Shown piece after piece: positions 45,298-57,169 of a DNA stretch of 64,000 nt (the first letter of the stretch is position 1; each line of letters starts with the position of its first letter). Origin of the DNA: Vermamoeba vermiformis (lineage: Eukaryota > Tubulinea > Echinamoebida); contig JBEWZL010000013.1 of assembly GCA_045837725.1 (NCBI GenBank), forward strand, positions 62,001 through 126,000, written 5' to 3'. A model generated the notes under the pieces. It did no database searches and had not been told where the DNA came from. It worked only from the letters and a program-made list of their open reading frames with translations. A program made the position numbers and the translations under genes.

Positions 45298-48200
45298 ATG
45301 GGTAACGCTCCTGGAAAAACGTAGGTAGATTTACAACCAACGTGTACCAGAAATTACGATATGTAAAATAGATAATTGAAAGGGGCATATAATTGCTGTT
45401 TATAGCGAGCATTATGTCCTTGATTGACTAATTTCTTTTGTGTAGGTCGAGTAAATCTGGCTCGGCAGACGATCAGTCTCCTTTTGGCTTAATTAACGAA
45501 GAAGCCTTTGCTAGGGTTATTCGATACCTTAGCATTAAAGACTACGTTAATTTATCCAGCTTAAATACACGAATTGTAAAATCGTTTGGATCGGTCAGTA
45601 CAAAATCTTTTTAATGTTAGCTTGTGGCGAAAAATTAATTAATTAAAAAATAGAATAATTATTATTGGGCGCATGTATGCCAGGCAGCTACAGAACCAAC
45701 TGCAGGTGGTCCGAGCAAGATCCCGCTAACCCTTCCCAAACTCATCGCTAAAATGTACCCTGGCAAAAAACTTACCATAAATGGAAAGGGCCTTCATGAA
45801 TACGATTATTTGAACGTCAGCGACAAGAATGTAGCGAAGAGTTTCAATTTCAAAGAAGTCATTGTCAAGTACTTCCTTCGATGGGTGCACTTTCCTAAAT
45901 TGGAAACTCAATGCGAACTCTACAGCAAAAAGACGAACGCACTGTTGATTATACAAGTCGCTGATTATACGGAGAAATGGGACAAATATTGGACCAGAAA
46001 AGATCCCAAAACATTCAAGTGCGCCACGGACTTTTGTTACATTGTTGATTTTCAAGTGGATCCGCAGCGATTGGAGGCGATGAAAGCAACGCATCCCGAG
46101 ATTATAGGCAAGAACTTACCCGAGGAAATCAGCGGAAGAATAGTCTTGTACGCCAGATCCAACGTGCAGCCTCGCGAAGACAAGTTCAAGTCTCCTATCA
46201 ACATGTACGAGAGCTTCATGCGCAAGGAGGCCCCGGAAGGTCCGAGCAATGGCGAGATGTCTGGCGGCTTGGACTTGGTTTTTTCACCGCGTGTTGTGAC
46301 ACCTGGTGGAACTTCATCGCCAATACCCAACCAACGCAACACATTGGCGACTAGTCAACCTCGTCAGACCAATCTGCAGGGCTCAGGACGAGGCAATCCA
46401 ACCGAGCCAAATGTGCTATCAATGACCACTACCGGAACGCCTACCAAGCTGGGCCAAAACAGCTAACACAAATAATGCTGCACCAAAATATACAATGCCG
46501 CAACCAACACCGAATAGTAACATTAATAACACTACAAATACAACTCCTCAGCCCGCGTCACCGCTCACAGGTCAAATGAACACAGGTGCACCTATAGAGC
46601 CTGCTCAAAATACCACGGCGGCCATTCCAATATCACCTTCGACTCCTTCGGCAAATACAAGCGCGACCTCTAGTCCGAGCACAGCTTCAATACTAATGGT
46701 GGACTCGTTGTCTAAGAAGGATTCCTTGCCACAGCTGAGAACGACGAGGAATTGGTCAGCCTCGCGACCAAACAAATCACGCTCAAACTCGAATGTTTCG
46801 CTTGGTACTCCACCACAGGACGGCAATCGAGTGTCTATAGTGATGACTGACTCCAGGGGAATCAAGCGAGAACAAGAACAGAATACAGTTGATTCTGCGC
46901 TAGAAGTACCACAACAAGAGTCACAAGTCCCTGAACAATCAATTCAAACTTTGCAGGACATAGAGATGCCTGATGAGGAGCCCCAAGTAGACGTACAGCC
47001 ACCTGAAATGGGAGTTCAAGACCCTGAAATTGATGAGCCAGTCATTGAGACACCACAAATATCCGTACAAGAGCCCGTGACAAGTCAATTGAACGATTCG
47101 ACGGAGGTTGTTAATGTTGAAGTTTCAGCGAATAATGCAGCCGTACAACCGCAAGCTGGAGGTACATTGACTGTGCAGCCAAAGAGCACACCACGCTTTG
47201 AAACGACGCCGCGCAATCCATACGAAACATCGCCACGTCCGACACCACAACACGTGGACTTTGACGAGCCTGACCTTTCGTTGGACAGCACTGTCGCGCC
47301 GTTCTTATTGGCACAGCAGATGAACATGGCCAACAACAACACCAGCGCGCAAGTTACACCGCCACAACCAACGCCAGTGCCTGTACAGACACCATCAATG
47401 CTGCAACCTCCGCGACCTGAGTCTCCGTTGAAGACCGGTGAACGACCAGTGACCAGCGAGGGCGAAGTTCGGCCAGTTGGTCGCAAAACATCCGTGTCAG
47501 AAATGCCTCTGTTCAAGCGATACTCTTCGCACACGGGTGAAGGAGCTCTGCCGAAGCAACCTCCGAGATATGCAGCTGCAAAGGCCAGCGCTAACTCCTC
47601 ACCACAAAATTCACCGAAACTAGGCTCGCGACAGCCGCATCTCGTTGAAGCAGATGAACCGCAGATCAAAACTGACATTAACGATGCACAGCTGTCACAG
47701 CCGACAGTTCAAATCACATTGCCCGAGGAGCCAAGTGAACCAATTGTTGAACGACAGCCGTCCAATGAGCATAGCATTACATTAGCAGGGCCGAGCGGAG
47801 AGGCAATGACTCTTGAGGAGCCTTCGCAGGACATCATAGCACCTCAACCAACAGTAGAACTCACATCCAGTTCGGACGCTCAAGATCAAACAGAACACGG
47901 CACACTAACACCACAACAAGCCTCGTTGAGTGTGCCAAGTGCCCTACTACCTAAGATGCAGCCGCGATCTGCTTCAAATAGTATTAGCGCGAGGCCAGTC
48001 TATCAACCACCGCGACCTGCTTCAAATAGCTTTAACGCGAGACCACTCATTCAACCACCAGAGCCAAGCATTACCACCACACCAGTCACTAATCCAACCG
48101 CACTGTCACAACCACCTAAAATGCCTCCCAAACAGCCGCCCACTGGTCCGAAACAACCAACTTCACGACCGTTAACGCAACCTCCACAGCCCAAAGTCAG

Positions 48201-48579
48201 TGTTCAAACACGACCACAGCCTCTACCACCTCAAAATCAACCTCCGCAACAACCACCGCAAACTCTACCACCGCAGCCCAAAGTAACCATTCAGATGCGT
48301 CCTCAACCACAGCCACCTCAGCTCCATCCCCAACAAAATATCCCACAACCAGTCAGTCAACCTCCCAATGCACAATTAACGCCACAGCCACCACAACAGC
48401 CACCACAACGGCCAATTTCCAGGCCAGTTATTGAGCCTCCGCAAGCACAGCCCGTGCCACCTCCGCAGCAACAAGAAGACGATCGCTTCGCTGAGCCAAT
48501 GATGGAAACTTTCCGTCCGGTGCCACCCAAGCCGTGGAGAGCTATTGGCGCCGTGAAAAAGACTGAAGACAACATGTAA
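45298..48579 (+). CDS. Large F-box protein with Pro/Gln-rich tail (frame break at 46464)
   Basis: Exons 45298-45320, 45446-45593 and 45684-48579. The start MGNAPGKT has the Gly2/Ser-like context of an N-myristoylation signal. An F-box-like stretch follows (LINEEAFARVIRYLSIKDYV), then a compact domain of about 180 residues (LTLPKLIAKMYPGKKLTING, KYFLRWVHFPKLETQCELYS) of no known family. The last 700 codons are low-complexity Pro/Gln/Thr with repeats such as RSASNSISARPVYQPPRPAS. Frame 1 ends at a TAA (46464-46466) and the tail continues in the +1 frame without a gap. Either one base is surplus, or a 98-nt intron with a GTCAGA donor near 46368 is spliced, or the tail is a separate gene. Probably a membrane-tethered SCF adaptor. 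Confidence 0.7.
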
Positions 48580-48655
48580 TACTATTGCACTTGTAATTTA
48601 ATAGTCTATTAAATTAATTATTTATGGTTACATATTTAATATAGTGCACTTGTTT

Positions 48656-50318
48656 TTACTCGTTTGTTTTTCTTTCGCAAACAAAGAGTTCATTGGACGA
48701 GAAGTGATAAGTGACCGGATCTGCGCCCCACATACTTTGGTGCGACACTTGAACGCGATCTGGCAGGCCATCGGGACCAGGCACGATAGATTGGATCTCA
48801 CCGGATTCGTAGTAGCCATCCATTGGGAAGTAGACTACCATATTATTCACCAACTATAATAATAAATGAGGTCAATTATTGGCTGGCTGATCCATAAAAA
48901 ATTTAAGATTTGATCTACTTACAGGTCGGTTAACAATCAACCTTAGACTGGGCTTTGGCATATGTCGCGTTATTTTATCTTGCCCAATGACGCTGTATAA
49001 TACATTGAACGATAACAAGCCTTGATTAGGGTTCTCATCTGCCAGCCAAATGCTGCAAAAATTATTGTCGTCAGGGATCTGCCCCACCAAAAATTTTCCG
49101 TTGTTCGCTGTATACAACACTTTACGACCTCTTAATGTCTGGTCCATCCACGACATTAATTTAGGCACTATTGTCGATGACTCGATTTTTTCACGAATGT
49201 TCAATCGCGACGGCTCCACCCATCGCACCTCGCTGTCTTCTTCGAATTTAATCAGCCAATTGGAATCAGCACTATTCATCACTCCTTCATAGTACTATAG
49301 GGCCCGTCAGTCTAAGGTACAATCACTATATGCGAGTCTTATATATCACTTACGGGGCCACACCGATCACCCAAAAATGACCTGCTCGCAAACACGCGTT
49401 CCGTTTGATCTGAAATCGCCGTTACGCAATCTTTGCCGAAATTCTTCGATTTGTTGCGGCGTTGGGTACACAAACACCTCGTCGAAGGGCAAGGCAGGGT
49501 CCTTATCATTATCTTCCCATACATGGAACACCGTTTGAGTTTCCCATTTAACAGACTGGATGCGTCCGATCCAAAAATTTTGTTTCTTCCACATTGCAAA
49601 TACGCGCAATCCTTCTTTAATCTAATAAAATTAAATAAATTATTCTTTTCGGCGAAAAATTAACGAAAATAAATCGACGTACTTCTGGATTGCCTTTCGA
49701 CCCGGGCTTAATTAAAGGATAAACGCAGTCAACAGAAACGTCCATAATTTCGTCTCTACGTTGACAATTCATTTTTAATTGCACGTTATATTTAGCACCA
49801 GTGACAACTCCTCCGCGTTCTGGATCAATTCAAAAAATATTATAAACACATTTTAAGACCTTAATATTTATTACTTACGGCTATTGACCTCCGAAGCGAA
49901 TGTTCCTGGCTTAGGTAGTCTAGCGGTGCCTATAAAATCGTAATTAGAGCCAGTTTGGAATTAATTTGAATTTTTGTTTTTTACGTACTAGCTTGGATGC
50001 AGAGTTTGCGCCAAGAAATTTTTAAGTCAGTCGTTGGCGCTGATTCTACGAAGTAATATAGACTCTTAAATACTCTTTTCCAGAACTGCTCGCTTTTAGT
50101 CCACTACAAAAGTAGATTCATTAAATATTTGCTTTAAAAAGATCTCAATTTCGAATTTGAACGCAATTCTGAATATTAAAAAAATCAGCTAATATTTTAC
50201 TTACGCTATTCCATTGACGGCACACTGAAGCGGCATTTAATACAGCCTTCACTGAAGTGTACGGCAAAATTAAATTTTGTAGTAGATCGTTAGGAATTGT
50301 AACTTGTTCGAGCTCCAT
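48656..50318 (-). CDS. F-box protein with Tudor-like repeats (one +1 shift)
   Basis: Seven exons (50318-50205, 50103-49989, 49929-49879, 49819-49683, 49621-49354, 49294-48923, 48853-48656). The F-box-like start is TIPNDLLQNLILPYTSVKAV and VLNAASVCRQWNS, then FWKRVFKSLYYFVE. Three barrels follow that look Tudor/agenet-like: LRVFAMWKKQNFWIGRIQSV, YYEGVMNSADSNWLIKFEED and MVVYFPMDGYYESGEIQSIV. Exon 5 is one base too long: its frame ends at a TGA just after VCEQVIFG, and the next junction is in phase only in the +1 frame (GDRCGP | YYEGVMNS), pointing to one surplus base in the T5G3 run near 49365-49372. The family could read methyl marks and target chromatin proteins for ubiquitination; this is inference. 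Confidence 0.72.
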
Positions 50319-50743
50319 AGCGAGGTCGTATTTACTAAAATATAATATTAATTAATTGCACGAACCACATTTGAAATCGAAATTGAAAGTCTTTACGGGA
50401 GGTAAAGATCCGCTAGGGAATTTCATTTTCGTTATTTAACGACGTAAGTTACCTTTAATACGTGCTCTTCTATTGCTTATGAATAGTGATATGTTTTCTG
50501 CTTTGATTTTAAGTCTTGAATTCGGTTCAACTATTTTTAGGCATTCAAAAATCTCCCGCCAGATCCACCGCGAGGCTTTTAACCAACTGTGATTGTATTA
50601 ATAGCAATACTGATTATGTAAATGATCATTGCAGGAAAATTCTAAGAACGGATTGAGTTTTTTGACGTTTTTTTGTTGATCGAACAGAATCTGATTTTGC
50701 AAACCACAGAAGATAACAAATTAATAATATTAGTATTATAAAT
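50319..50743. other. Divergent promoter spacer
   Basis: AT-rich, no gene seen. Lies between the F-box/Tudor-like gene and a small plus-strand gene. Confidence 0.5.
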
Positions 50744-50926
50744 ATGGAAGCACGACGGATGTTAATGAAAACAAGCGGTAAAGATGGATTTACGCCGTTC
50801 CAGCCTCCCAAACACGTTGAAAATAAGGATGAAGCACATCTGGTACCTCCAAAATTAACCCCACCTCCACCTGTGCCAGTAATTAACGCACCAGGGCAAC
50901 ACCAACCGGAATCGCATCAAAAATAG
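50744..50926 (+). CDS. Small proline-rich protein, hypothetical
   Basis: A 60-codon single-exon frame: MEARRMLMKTSGKDGFTPFQ, then PPKLTPPPPVPVINAPGQHQ. Start and stop are clean and a TATTAT-rich promoter region precedes it. No recognisable family; short proline-rich peptides of this kind are easily produced by chance, so it may not be real. Confidence 0.4.
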   Translation: MEARRMLMKTSGKDGFTPFQPPKHVENKDEAHLVPPKLTPPPPVPVINAPGQHQPESHQK

Positions 50927-51162
50927 AGAATTAATTTCTGGAGGCTAATTCCAACGTCAGATCCAGAATTTAAACTTGTAACATAATCAAAAGGTAGACA
51001 AATAGTACGTACTTGTATATGCATAGTATAATTACACTATCGTGTTATTATTGGTGGTAAAAAACGAATAAATAAGAATGACACCAAAATTTTTTTTATT
51101 TGTTCACTCAGCAACCTAAGACCAACCACATTAGTCATAATATTTGTATAATACTAGGAAAT

Positions 51163-51734
51163 ATGTCGAATAATTTAGAGGAATTTAAAGAAAAAGAGAT
51201 TATGCCTGGCGTCTACCTTACAGATTTCAGAAGAAAAGATGCTCAGCCTTCTTCATCGACCCTTCAGTAAGAAAATGATTAAAATAATTATTTTATGAAT
51301 TTTTAAGGCTAACTTGTTAATTAGAGCGCTTGCTGATCCGAGATCCGTTTTGGATGCGATCGAATTGGACATTCAAGAGCTTGAAAATTCTATTAAACAT
51401 TTAAAACGATCAAATATTGAAATGGAAGAATATTTGAAGACAGATCCAGACGAAGACATTAAGGTAGAATTTTAAAATAATTATTTTCATAATTTATCGT
51501 CATCATGACTAAATTTTACTATAGAACGCTATTGAAGAAAATGTTATAATTATGTTGAAGCGAGAAAAGCAAATTTTACAATTACGAGAATTGAAAGAAC
51601 AGCAATCCGGTCAACACTACAACAGCGTTCAAGATCTGCAAGCTAAATACTCGGCATTGCATATTGATAAGGACATTAAAGTACCCATACCTGATAATGA
51701 AGAGAACGAGGACGATAATGGAATTTACTTGTAA
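51163..51734 (+). CDS. Small coiled-coil protein
   Basis: Three exons (51163-51266, 51325-51463, 51525-51734) encode about 150 residues. The middle is one long coiled coil: LDAIELDIQELENSIKHLKR, SNIEMEEYLK, then AIEENVIIMLKREKQILQLR. N-terminus MSNNLEEFKEKEIMPGVYLT; acidic C-terminus EENEDDNGIYL. The pattern of an SN-x-EM-x-EYL helix followed by AI-x-EN-x-x-I is shared by small eukaryotic coiled-coil proteins of uncertain role. The end could instead be an intron donor (GTAAGC at 51731), so an additional 3' exon is possible. Confidence 0.7.
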
Positions 51735-52192
51735 GCAAATCCAGATTGAACCACCATCCGTCGGTCACCTTTGTTGTAAATATGAATTAAAACTTCACTT
51801 CTTGTTTTCCGTAGTATATACCGCTTATTCTTATAGTATAAACTTATAGCTGAAGTTTTCAGACTCATGACTCTGAGATCATGCATTGTTCGTTACGCTT
51901 CGATCAGTACACAACAACAGTCACAAAATATTGAATTAACAATACGTAGTACCATTAATATTAGAATTAAGGGACAGAAAGCTGCAAGAGATTGAGAGAG
52001 AAGAACCCGAGACCATAACCATGAACTTAAAATTAAAGGACCCTAATAATTTTTAAATAATTTTTAATAATATAATCATAATAATAATGTATTTTACGGA
52101 AGAATTGCTGCGATCCAGCCACGGTAATAATTGTTGGTAATTTTTAAATGTATTTTAACTATTTTACATTACTCGAGCCTATAATATTGCTA
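51735..52192. other. Convergent spacer
   Basis: AT-rich sequence between the coiled-coil gene and the first ARF-like copy. Several short purine-rich stretches (for example near 51970-52010) but no gene I can support. Confidence 0.5.
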
Positions 52193-53032
52193 TTAAGCCT
52201 TATTATCATTCTTATCATGTGCAACAGTCTCTCTGTCACATCGCTTCTCAAGCTGAATTGTAAACCAGTCAATTCCTTCTTGCAGACCGGTACCGACTGT
52301 CGCACTACTCGCTTGAAGGTGCCACGGACGATTGGTCATAGAACGAAGCTCTAATTTATCTATAATTTCATCTTCCGTCATTGCATTGGGCAGATCCACT
52401 TTGTTCGCAAAGACCAAGAGCGGCACTGTCTCATCCGACCTACGTACGAGAGTTCTTTCTTCAACTCTTCAGCGCTCTCCGCAATTCGTTCTCGATCAAG
52501 TGCATCGCCAAGATATATCACGCCTGCTGTACCTTGCAACCTTGTGTTTTGTACGGGCCAATCTGCGATCAGATCGAGTAAATTTCGTTTCTGTGTTTAG
52601 ATGTATATGGTATTAATATACTGTACCTTCGTAGTACCACCAGAGTCCCAGGAAGTGATTTCTAAATTTTTGTAACGAGCTTGTGCAATCGTTAGACCGA
52701 TTGGCGGGCTTACATATTTAAGGTCCTCAACTTGGAGCTTATGAAGCAGCGTTGTTTTGCCTGATGCGTTAAGACCAGCCTGCGTATTATAATAAAATAT
52801 GATCACAAAAATTTAATTCTCCAAGAAAAATTAAAAAGCGCTTCACTGGCAATCGATTGCATATCAAAGGCCATTTCTTTTTTAAAATGCGGTATTTATT
52901 ATAAGATAGTAGTATTTAGGTTCAAAATGGCAATAGTCTTAGAATTTTTGGATTCAACACCTCAAGAAATGCGTCTTAACTTACCACGAGAATTTTCACC
53001 GGCTTTTTGCTGGCGCTGATAATGCTTCCCAT
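52193..53032 (-). pseudogene. ARF-like small GTPase, copy 1 (one -1 shift)
   Basis: Exons 53032-52985, 52779-52627 and 52590-52193. N-myristoylation start MGSIISASKKPVKILV; G1 loop GLNASGKTTLL (Asn replaces the usual Asp); G3 WDSGGTTK, lacking the catalytic Gln of ARF's WDVGGQ; G4 ANKVD; C-terminal ARF-like helix [16 protein letters not shown]. The last exon is one base short of phase: after KKELSYV the frame is lost and the match resumes as [20 protein letters not shown], so a base is missing near 52435-52446. Could be a pseudogene or a sequence error. See the two paralogues downstream. Confidence 0.75.
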
Positions 53033-53326
53033 ATGCGTTAGTGTTCGAGAGATACAAATAAAAATAATTAAAGTCAAGCCGTTTTATTTTTCGCAATGCG
53101 CTCGTAAAAATTCATTTTGAGTAGAGACTCTACCAGTTATTACCACATCGTAATATCAATGAAGTAGTCTTCCAGGAGATGGAATAGATAATCAAGTTCC
53201 TGCAGTACACACAGCACGTGCACGAAAAAAAGGTGCCACCGAGGCAGTCCCAATCGCGTCATTGTTATTAAATTCCAGAATTTACGCATCAATGACTTTT
53301 ACTCGTTATTGACGCTCGAGCGCAAC

Positions 53327-54927
53327 ATGGAGGTACGATCCACACCTAATCAAATAAAAAAAATTAATTTTAAATTCAAACGATTGATGAACACTGACTC
53401 GGGTAGTCATACTCGTTGGTTACTATAATTAATGTAATTAATATTCACAAAATTATTAATTAATATGAACTCGTGTAGAGTGAAGCAAGCGCATCGGTGT
53501 TCCCCAACGACGTTTGGAGCGTGATACTGAAACATCTTCATCTATTTGATGCAATATTCATACGAGCAACAAATTCTACACTATACAAGGCGTGCAAAGA
53601 GTTCCGACCATTTCCAAAGTATTTCGTTCTCCATCAGCACAAGTGCATGGCGTATTTGGTCGAGAATGGCTTCATATCACTCTTAGACTACGTTAAAAAT
53701 ACCTTACGCTTCGAGTGGACACCTACTCTCAGTATAATTGCAGCGCGGTCTGGTCAAGTAGAAGTGCTGAAGCATCTCGTCAACAACGGATTTGCTATCA
53801 ATAACGCACGTTTCATGTTTGAATGCACGAACCACTCGTGTGAATTATCCATGATCAAGTACTTGCACGAGAACGGAGTGCCTTGGGATCAATACACTTC
53901 TATCAACGAGACTCAACCGATGGAAAACATGGCATATCACGGTCACGTGTCGTGCATGAAATATGCCCTGGAGCATGGCTGCACTCAACACGTCATCAAC
54001 TACACGCCTTCGATCGAGTGCTTGGACTTTGCAAGGCAAAACGGATTTGAATGGACTGGCGAGGACTCACAAAGTGGTGGTTCCCAAGCAACTTATATAG
54101 TACTTGGCGCGAAGAGGAACATCTGTGAAGAGGCAGCAAGACTCGGTGACTTGACGATGCTGAAGTACGCTCATCAGCACGGTGCGGCCCTTAAAAATAG
54201 CGCGCCGATAGCGAATCAAGCTGGTCACTTAGAGTGTCTGATGTACGCTAATGAAAGATCACCAGTGGATGCACATCCAAGCCTCTCCAAGACGTTAGAC
54301 TGCTTCAAGTACCTCGTGCAAAAGTTAGGCCTTGAAGAGCTGCGAGGCACCAGAGACATTTGGTTCCATCAATTGCAAAACGGCAATCTCGAAACACTGC
54401 GATTTATGCTACAAAACGGCTTTCCATTTCAATTAAGCAACCCCATACTTATGAAAGGCGCATTAGAAGCATCATTGTGCTCAATAGAAACGTTCAAATT
54501 TATGCTTAATGAAGTGAAGGCATCGTACGAGTCAATCAATCCGTACATTGCCAGCATCACGCACGGCAATCTCGAGTGTTTGAAGCTTTGTTTTGAACGA
54601 AATCTCCCGAACAAATCTCCCGCCGAGCTGCAAGACAATAATGGTTTTTTAAGCTTCATGCCTGTGGCACCAGAACCGCTCAGCCAGACATTAATAGCAA
54701 CTGCGATCAGATCCAAGATAGAGATTTTGAAACTGTTATGGGAGAAATTACGAGATGACAAAGGTGTCAATATGGAACAATGTTTGAACGAGGCCGTCTA
54801 TTCCACACCTGAAATTCTCGAGTTTTTTACGCAGCAAGGAGCTCAATGGACGTCGCAGCATCTCAGGTATGACTTCGCTAGCTGCAAATTTGCCAAATAT
54901 GGCATACCTGACTCGTGCGGGATGTAA
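53327..54927 (+). CDS. F-box protein with ankyrin-like repeats
   Basis: A tiny first exon (53327-53332, Met-Glu) is joined to exon 2 (53479-54927), giving about 484 residues. The F-box-like start is FPNDVWSVILKHLHLFDAIF; ankyrin-like units of about 30 residues follow, for example VEVLKHLVNNGFAINNA, MLKYAHQHGAALKN and NLECLKLCFERNLPNKSPAE. The protein ends after PDSCGM. A further 3' exon encoding KWNAALCRSATALIAKYARE (about 54980-55064) looks like one more repeat, but I could not join it in phase. This repeat style, with YAREHGC-type units, is a large family in amoebozoans. Predicted SCF adaptor; sits between two ARF-like copies. Confidence 0.78.
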
Positions 54928-55308
54928 GTCAACATAACCAAATATAGCCATTGTATTGAAGTACTTACGGCTCTGTTAGGCAAGTGGAACGCTGCATTGT
55001 GCCGATCAGCTACTGCCTTGATAGCCAAGTACGCTCGAGAGCACGGTTGTACGAACTTTGAGTAGACCCTACTTAGGCTGTGTATTCACGGATCGAACAT
55101 AAAGATGAAGATAAACTTGCAACGGTGGTGCACACAATTAATCGAACTTCAACAAGCACGGAAGCGGTCTTTGCCGTCACAAATCATTTCATGAAATAGA
55201 CTTCCCAAAGCATCCTCTTTGATAGGCTCGTGAGGCAAGACTACATTGATTTATTTTACACGGGTTGAAACTATTTACACGAGTTATTAACATGAGCTGA
55301 ACGAATAA

Positions 55309-56073
55309 TTAATGCGCTGTATTCAAATCACAGGCAGCAGTCACGACATAACCTTTGCGCTCGATTTGGCGAGTAAGCCAGTTCAGTCCGTCGTTCAGAC
55401 CCATTCTTGTTGTGGCACAGCTGGGTTGTACGTGCCACGCGCGATTTTTCATTGAACGAAGACCCAACTTATCGATGATCTCATCTTCAGTCATTGCATT
55501 GGCCAGATCCATCTTGTTCGCAAATATCAAGAGCGGCACGGCGTGATCTGATGTGCGTTCTTTCTTCTTCTCTTCTGCATCCCTTAATCCGGCCTCTACG
55601 TACGAGAGTTCTTTCCTCAGCTCTTCTGCAGTCTCTTCAATGCGCTCTCGGTCAGTAGCGTCCACAAGATATATCACGCCTGCGGTGTCTAGGTCTTGGT
55701 GAAAATGCCTTTTCAGAGGCCCAATCTGTCACGATCAGATCGAGTAAATTTCGTTTCTTTGCGCTCAATATTTATAATATTAATTTTTTCAAGGAACTAT
55801 AATTATTCGTACCTTCGATCGACCGCCAGAGTCCCAGGAAATAAAATCTAAATTTTTATAACGAGCTGTTTCAGTGGTCAGCCCAATCACACGCACTTCC
55901 TCTTTGAATTCTGAAGGTTTGAATTGATAAAGCATCGTTGTTTTGCCGGATGCATCAAGGCCAGTCTGTGTTATGCAGATAACAATTAGTTTTTGACGGA
56001 TGCACCGCTAATCTGAACTTGCCACGAGAATCTTGACTGGCTTTGTATTCGAACCGCTAAAGATACCGCCCAT
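55309..56073 (-). pseudogene. ARF-like small GTPase, copy 2 (one +1 shift)
   Basis: Exons 56073-56023, 55965-55813 and 55756-55309. MGGIFSGSNTKPVKILV, then TGLDASGKTTMLYQFKPSEF, WDSGGRSK (no catalytic Gln) and, after the frame break, GVIYLVDATDRERIEETAEE, ANKMDLANAMTED and GLNDGLNWLTRQIERK. One base is surplus near 55685-55695, between the switch-2 region and GVIYLVD. Intron 1 needs a GC donor (GTG|GCAAGT) where the other two copies have GT. Closest to copies 1 and 3. Confidence 0.75.
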
Positions 56074-56441
56074 TGTTAATATGCGTTTTATCAATTAGAT
56101 AAAGTATCAAGCGATGACTTTATGGTTTTTGGATCTTACGTCAGCTTTTTGTCGTTCACAGAACGGAATTCATTGTTTTTTATCAAGAATATCTAAACCA
56201 TCATGTTATTATTAATATCACAGTATTGATAGTATTCATATTTGATGTTAATGCAGAATTCCCAATGGAGCTAATGGATTGAGGTTTCGGCCACGTAAGT
56301 TAATAAGATTGCATTTAAATATTATTTACAATACAGCGAATTATTAATAACACCTTTTACGTGCGAACCGATGGTATCCAGCCACTAGAATATTTATTTT
56401 TAATTTTTTTTTTATTTTACTATTTACATTGGCTTATTGAA
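56074..56441. other. Spacer with promoter element of ARF-like copy 2
   Basis: Includes a 26-bp block at 56126-56151 that differs at two positions from the block upstream of copy 3. The rest is AT-rich. Confidence 0.6.
56126..56151 (-). promoter_or_regulatory. Shared upstream element of ARF-like copy 2
   Basis: On the plus strand it reads TTTTTGGATCTTACGTCAGC followed by TTTTT. It is the near-twin of the element at 57231-57256 and lies 53 bases before the ATG of copy 2. Its core is a one-base variant of the CRE palindrome TGACGTCA. Confidence 0.55.
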
Positions 56442-57169
56442 TTAAGCCTTATTATTACTTAAATCGCACGCTGCAGTTACTCCATAACATCGTTTCTGGA
56501 GCTGCGCCGTAAACCAGTCCAGCCCTTCGAACAGACCGGTGCCTTGAGGTGCGCAACTGGATTGAAGGTGCCACGGACGATTGTGCATTGAGCGAAGGTT
56601 AAATTTATCTATAATTTCATACTCAGTCATTGCGTTGGGCAGATCCATTTTATTCGCGTAGATCAAGAGCGGCACTGCTTCATCTGGTTTTCTATCACTT
56701 TCTACTAATGCAAGTTCTTTCTTAAGCTCTTCTGCGCTCTCTTCAACCCGATCTCGATCATTCGCATCCACGAAATATATTACTCCTGCAACGTCTTTGA
56801 CGTGAGGCTTTTTGGCCCAATCCATCTGCCGGAAAGATCGAGTAAATTTCGTTTCTTGAAGTTAAATATATATTTTATGCATATATATATATAATAGTAA
56901 GATATTCTTACCCTAGTGCGACCACCAGAGTCCCAGGAAGTAATTTCTAAATTTCCGTAACGAGTTTTTTCCAAGTGCAGGCCAAACATGGGGATGGTTT
57001 CGCTGATATCTCCTATTTTAAGCTTATAAAGCATTGTTGTCTTGCCTGCTGCATCTAGGCCGGTCTTAATAATATTTATAATTAATACTGACGCAGAAAC
57101 TCGGGATTTGGTACGTACCAAAAGAACCTTGACCGGCTGTTTATTGTTCGAGCTGAAAAAACTTCCCAT
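56442..57169 (-). pseudogene. ARF-like small GTPase, copy 3 (one -1 shift or alternative splice)
   Basis: Exons 57169-57119, 57064-56912 and 56854-56442. MGSFFSSNNKQPVKVLL, TGLDAAGKTTMLYKLKIGDI with the canonical G1 Asp, WDSGGRTR without catalytic Gln, then RNLLDLS in one frame and DWAKKPHVKDVAGVIYFVDA in another; later [13 protein letters not shown] and GLFEGLDWFTAQLQKR. A base is missing near 56824-56838 relative to copies 1 and 2, unless an acceptor at CCGGCAG is used to skip the RNLLDL part. The best preserved of the three copies otherwise. Confidence 0.75.

Noticed and set aside
47085-47678. 197-codon minus frame opposite the Pro/Gln-rich tail
   Set aside because: Cys/Gly/Val-rich composition is what the complement of Pro/Gln/Thr codons gives.
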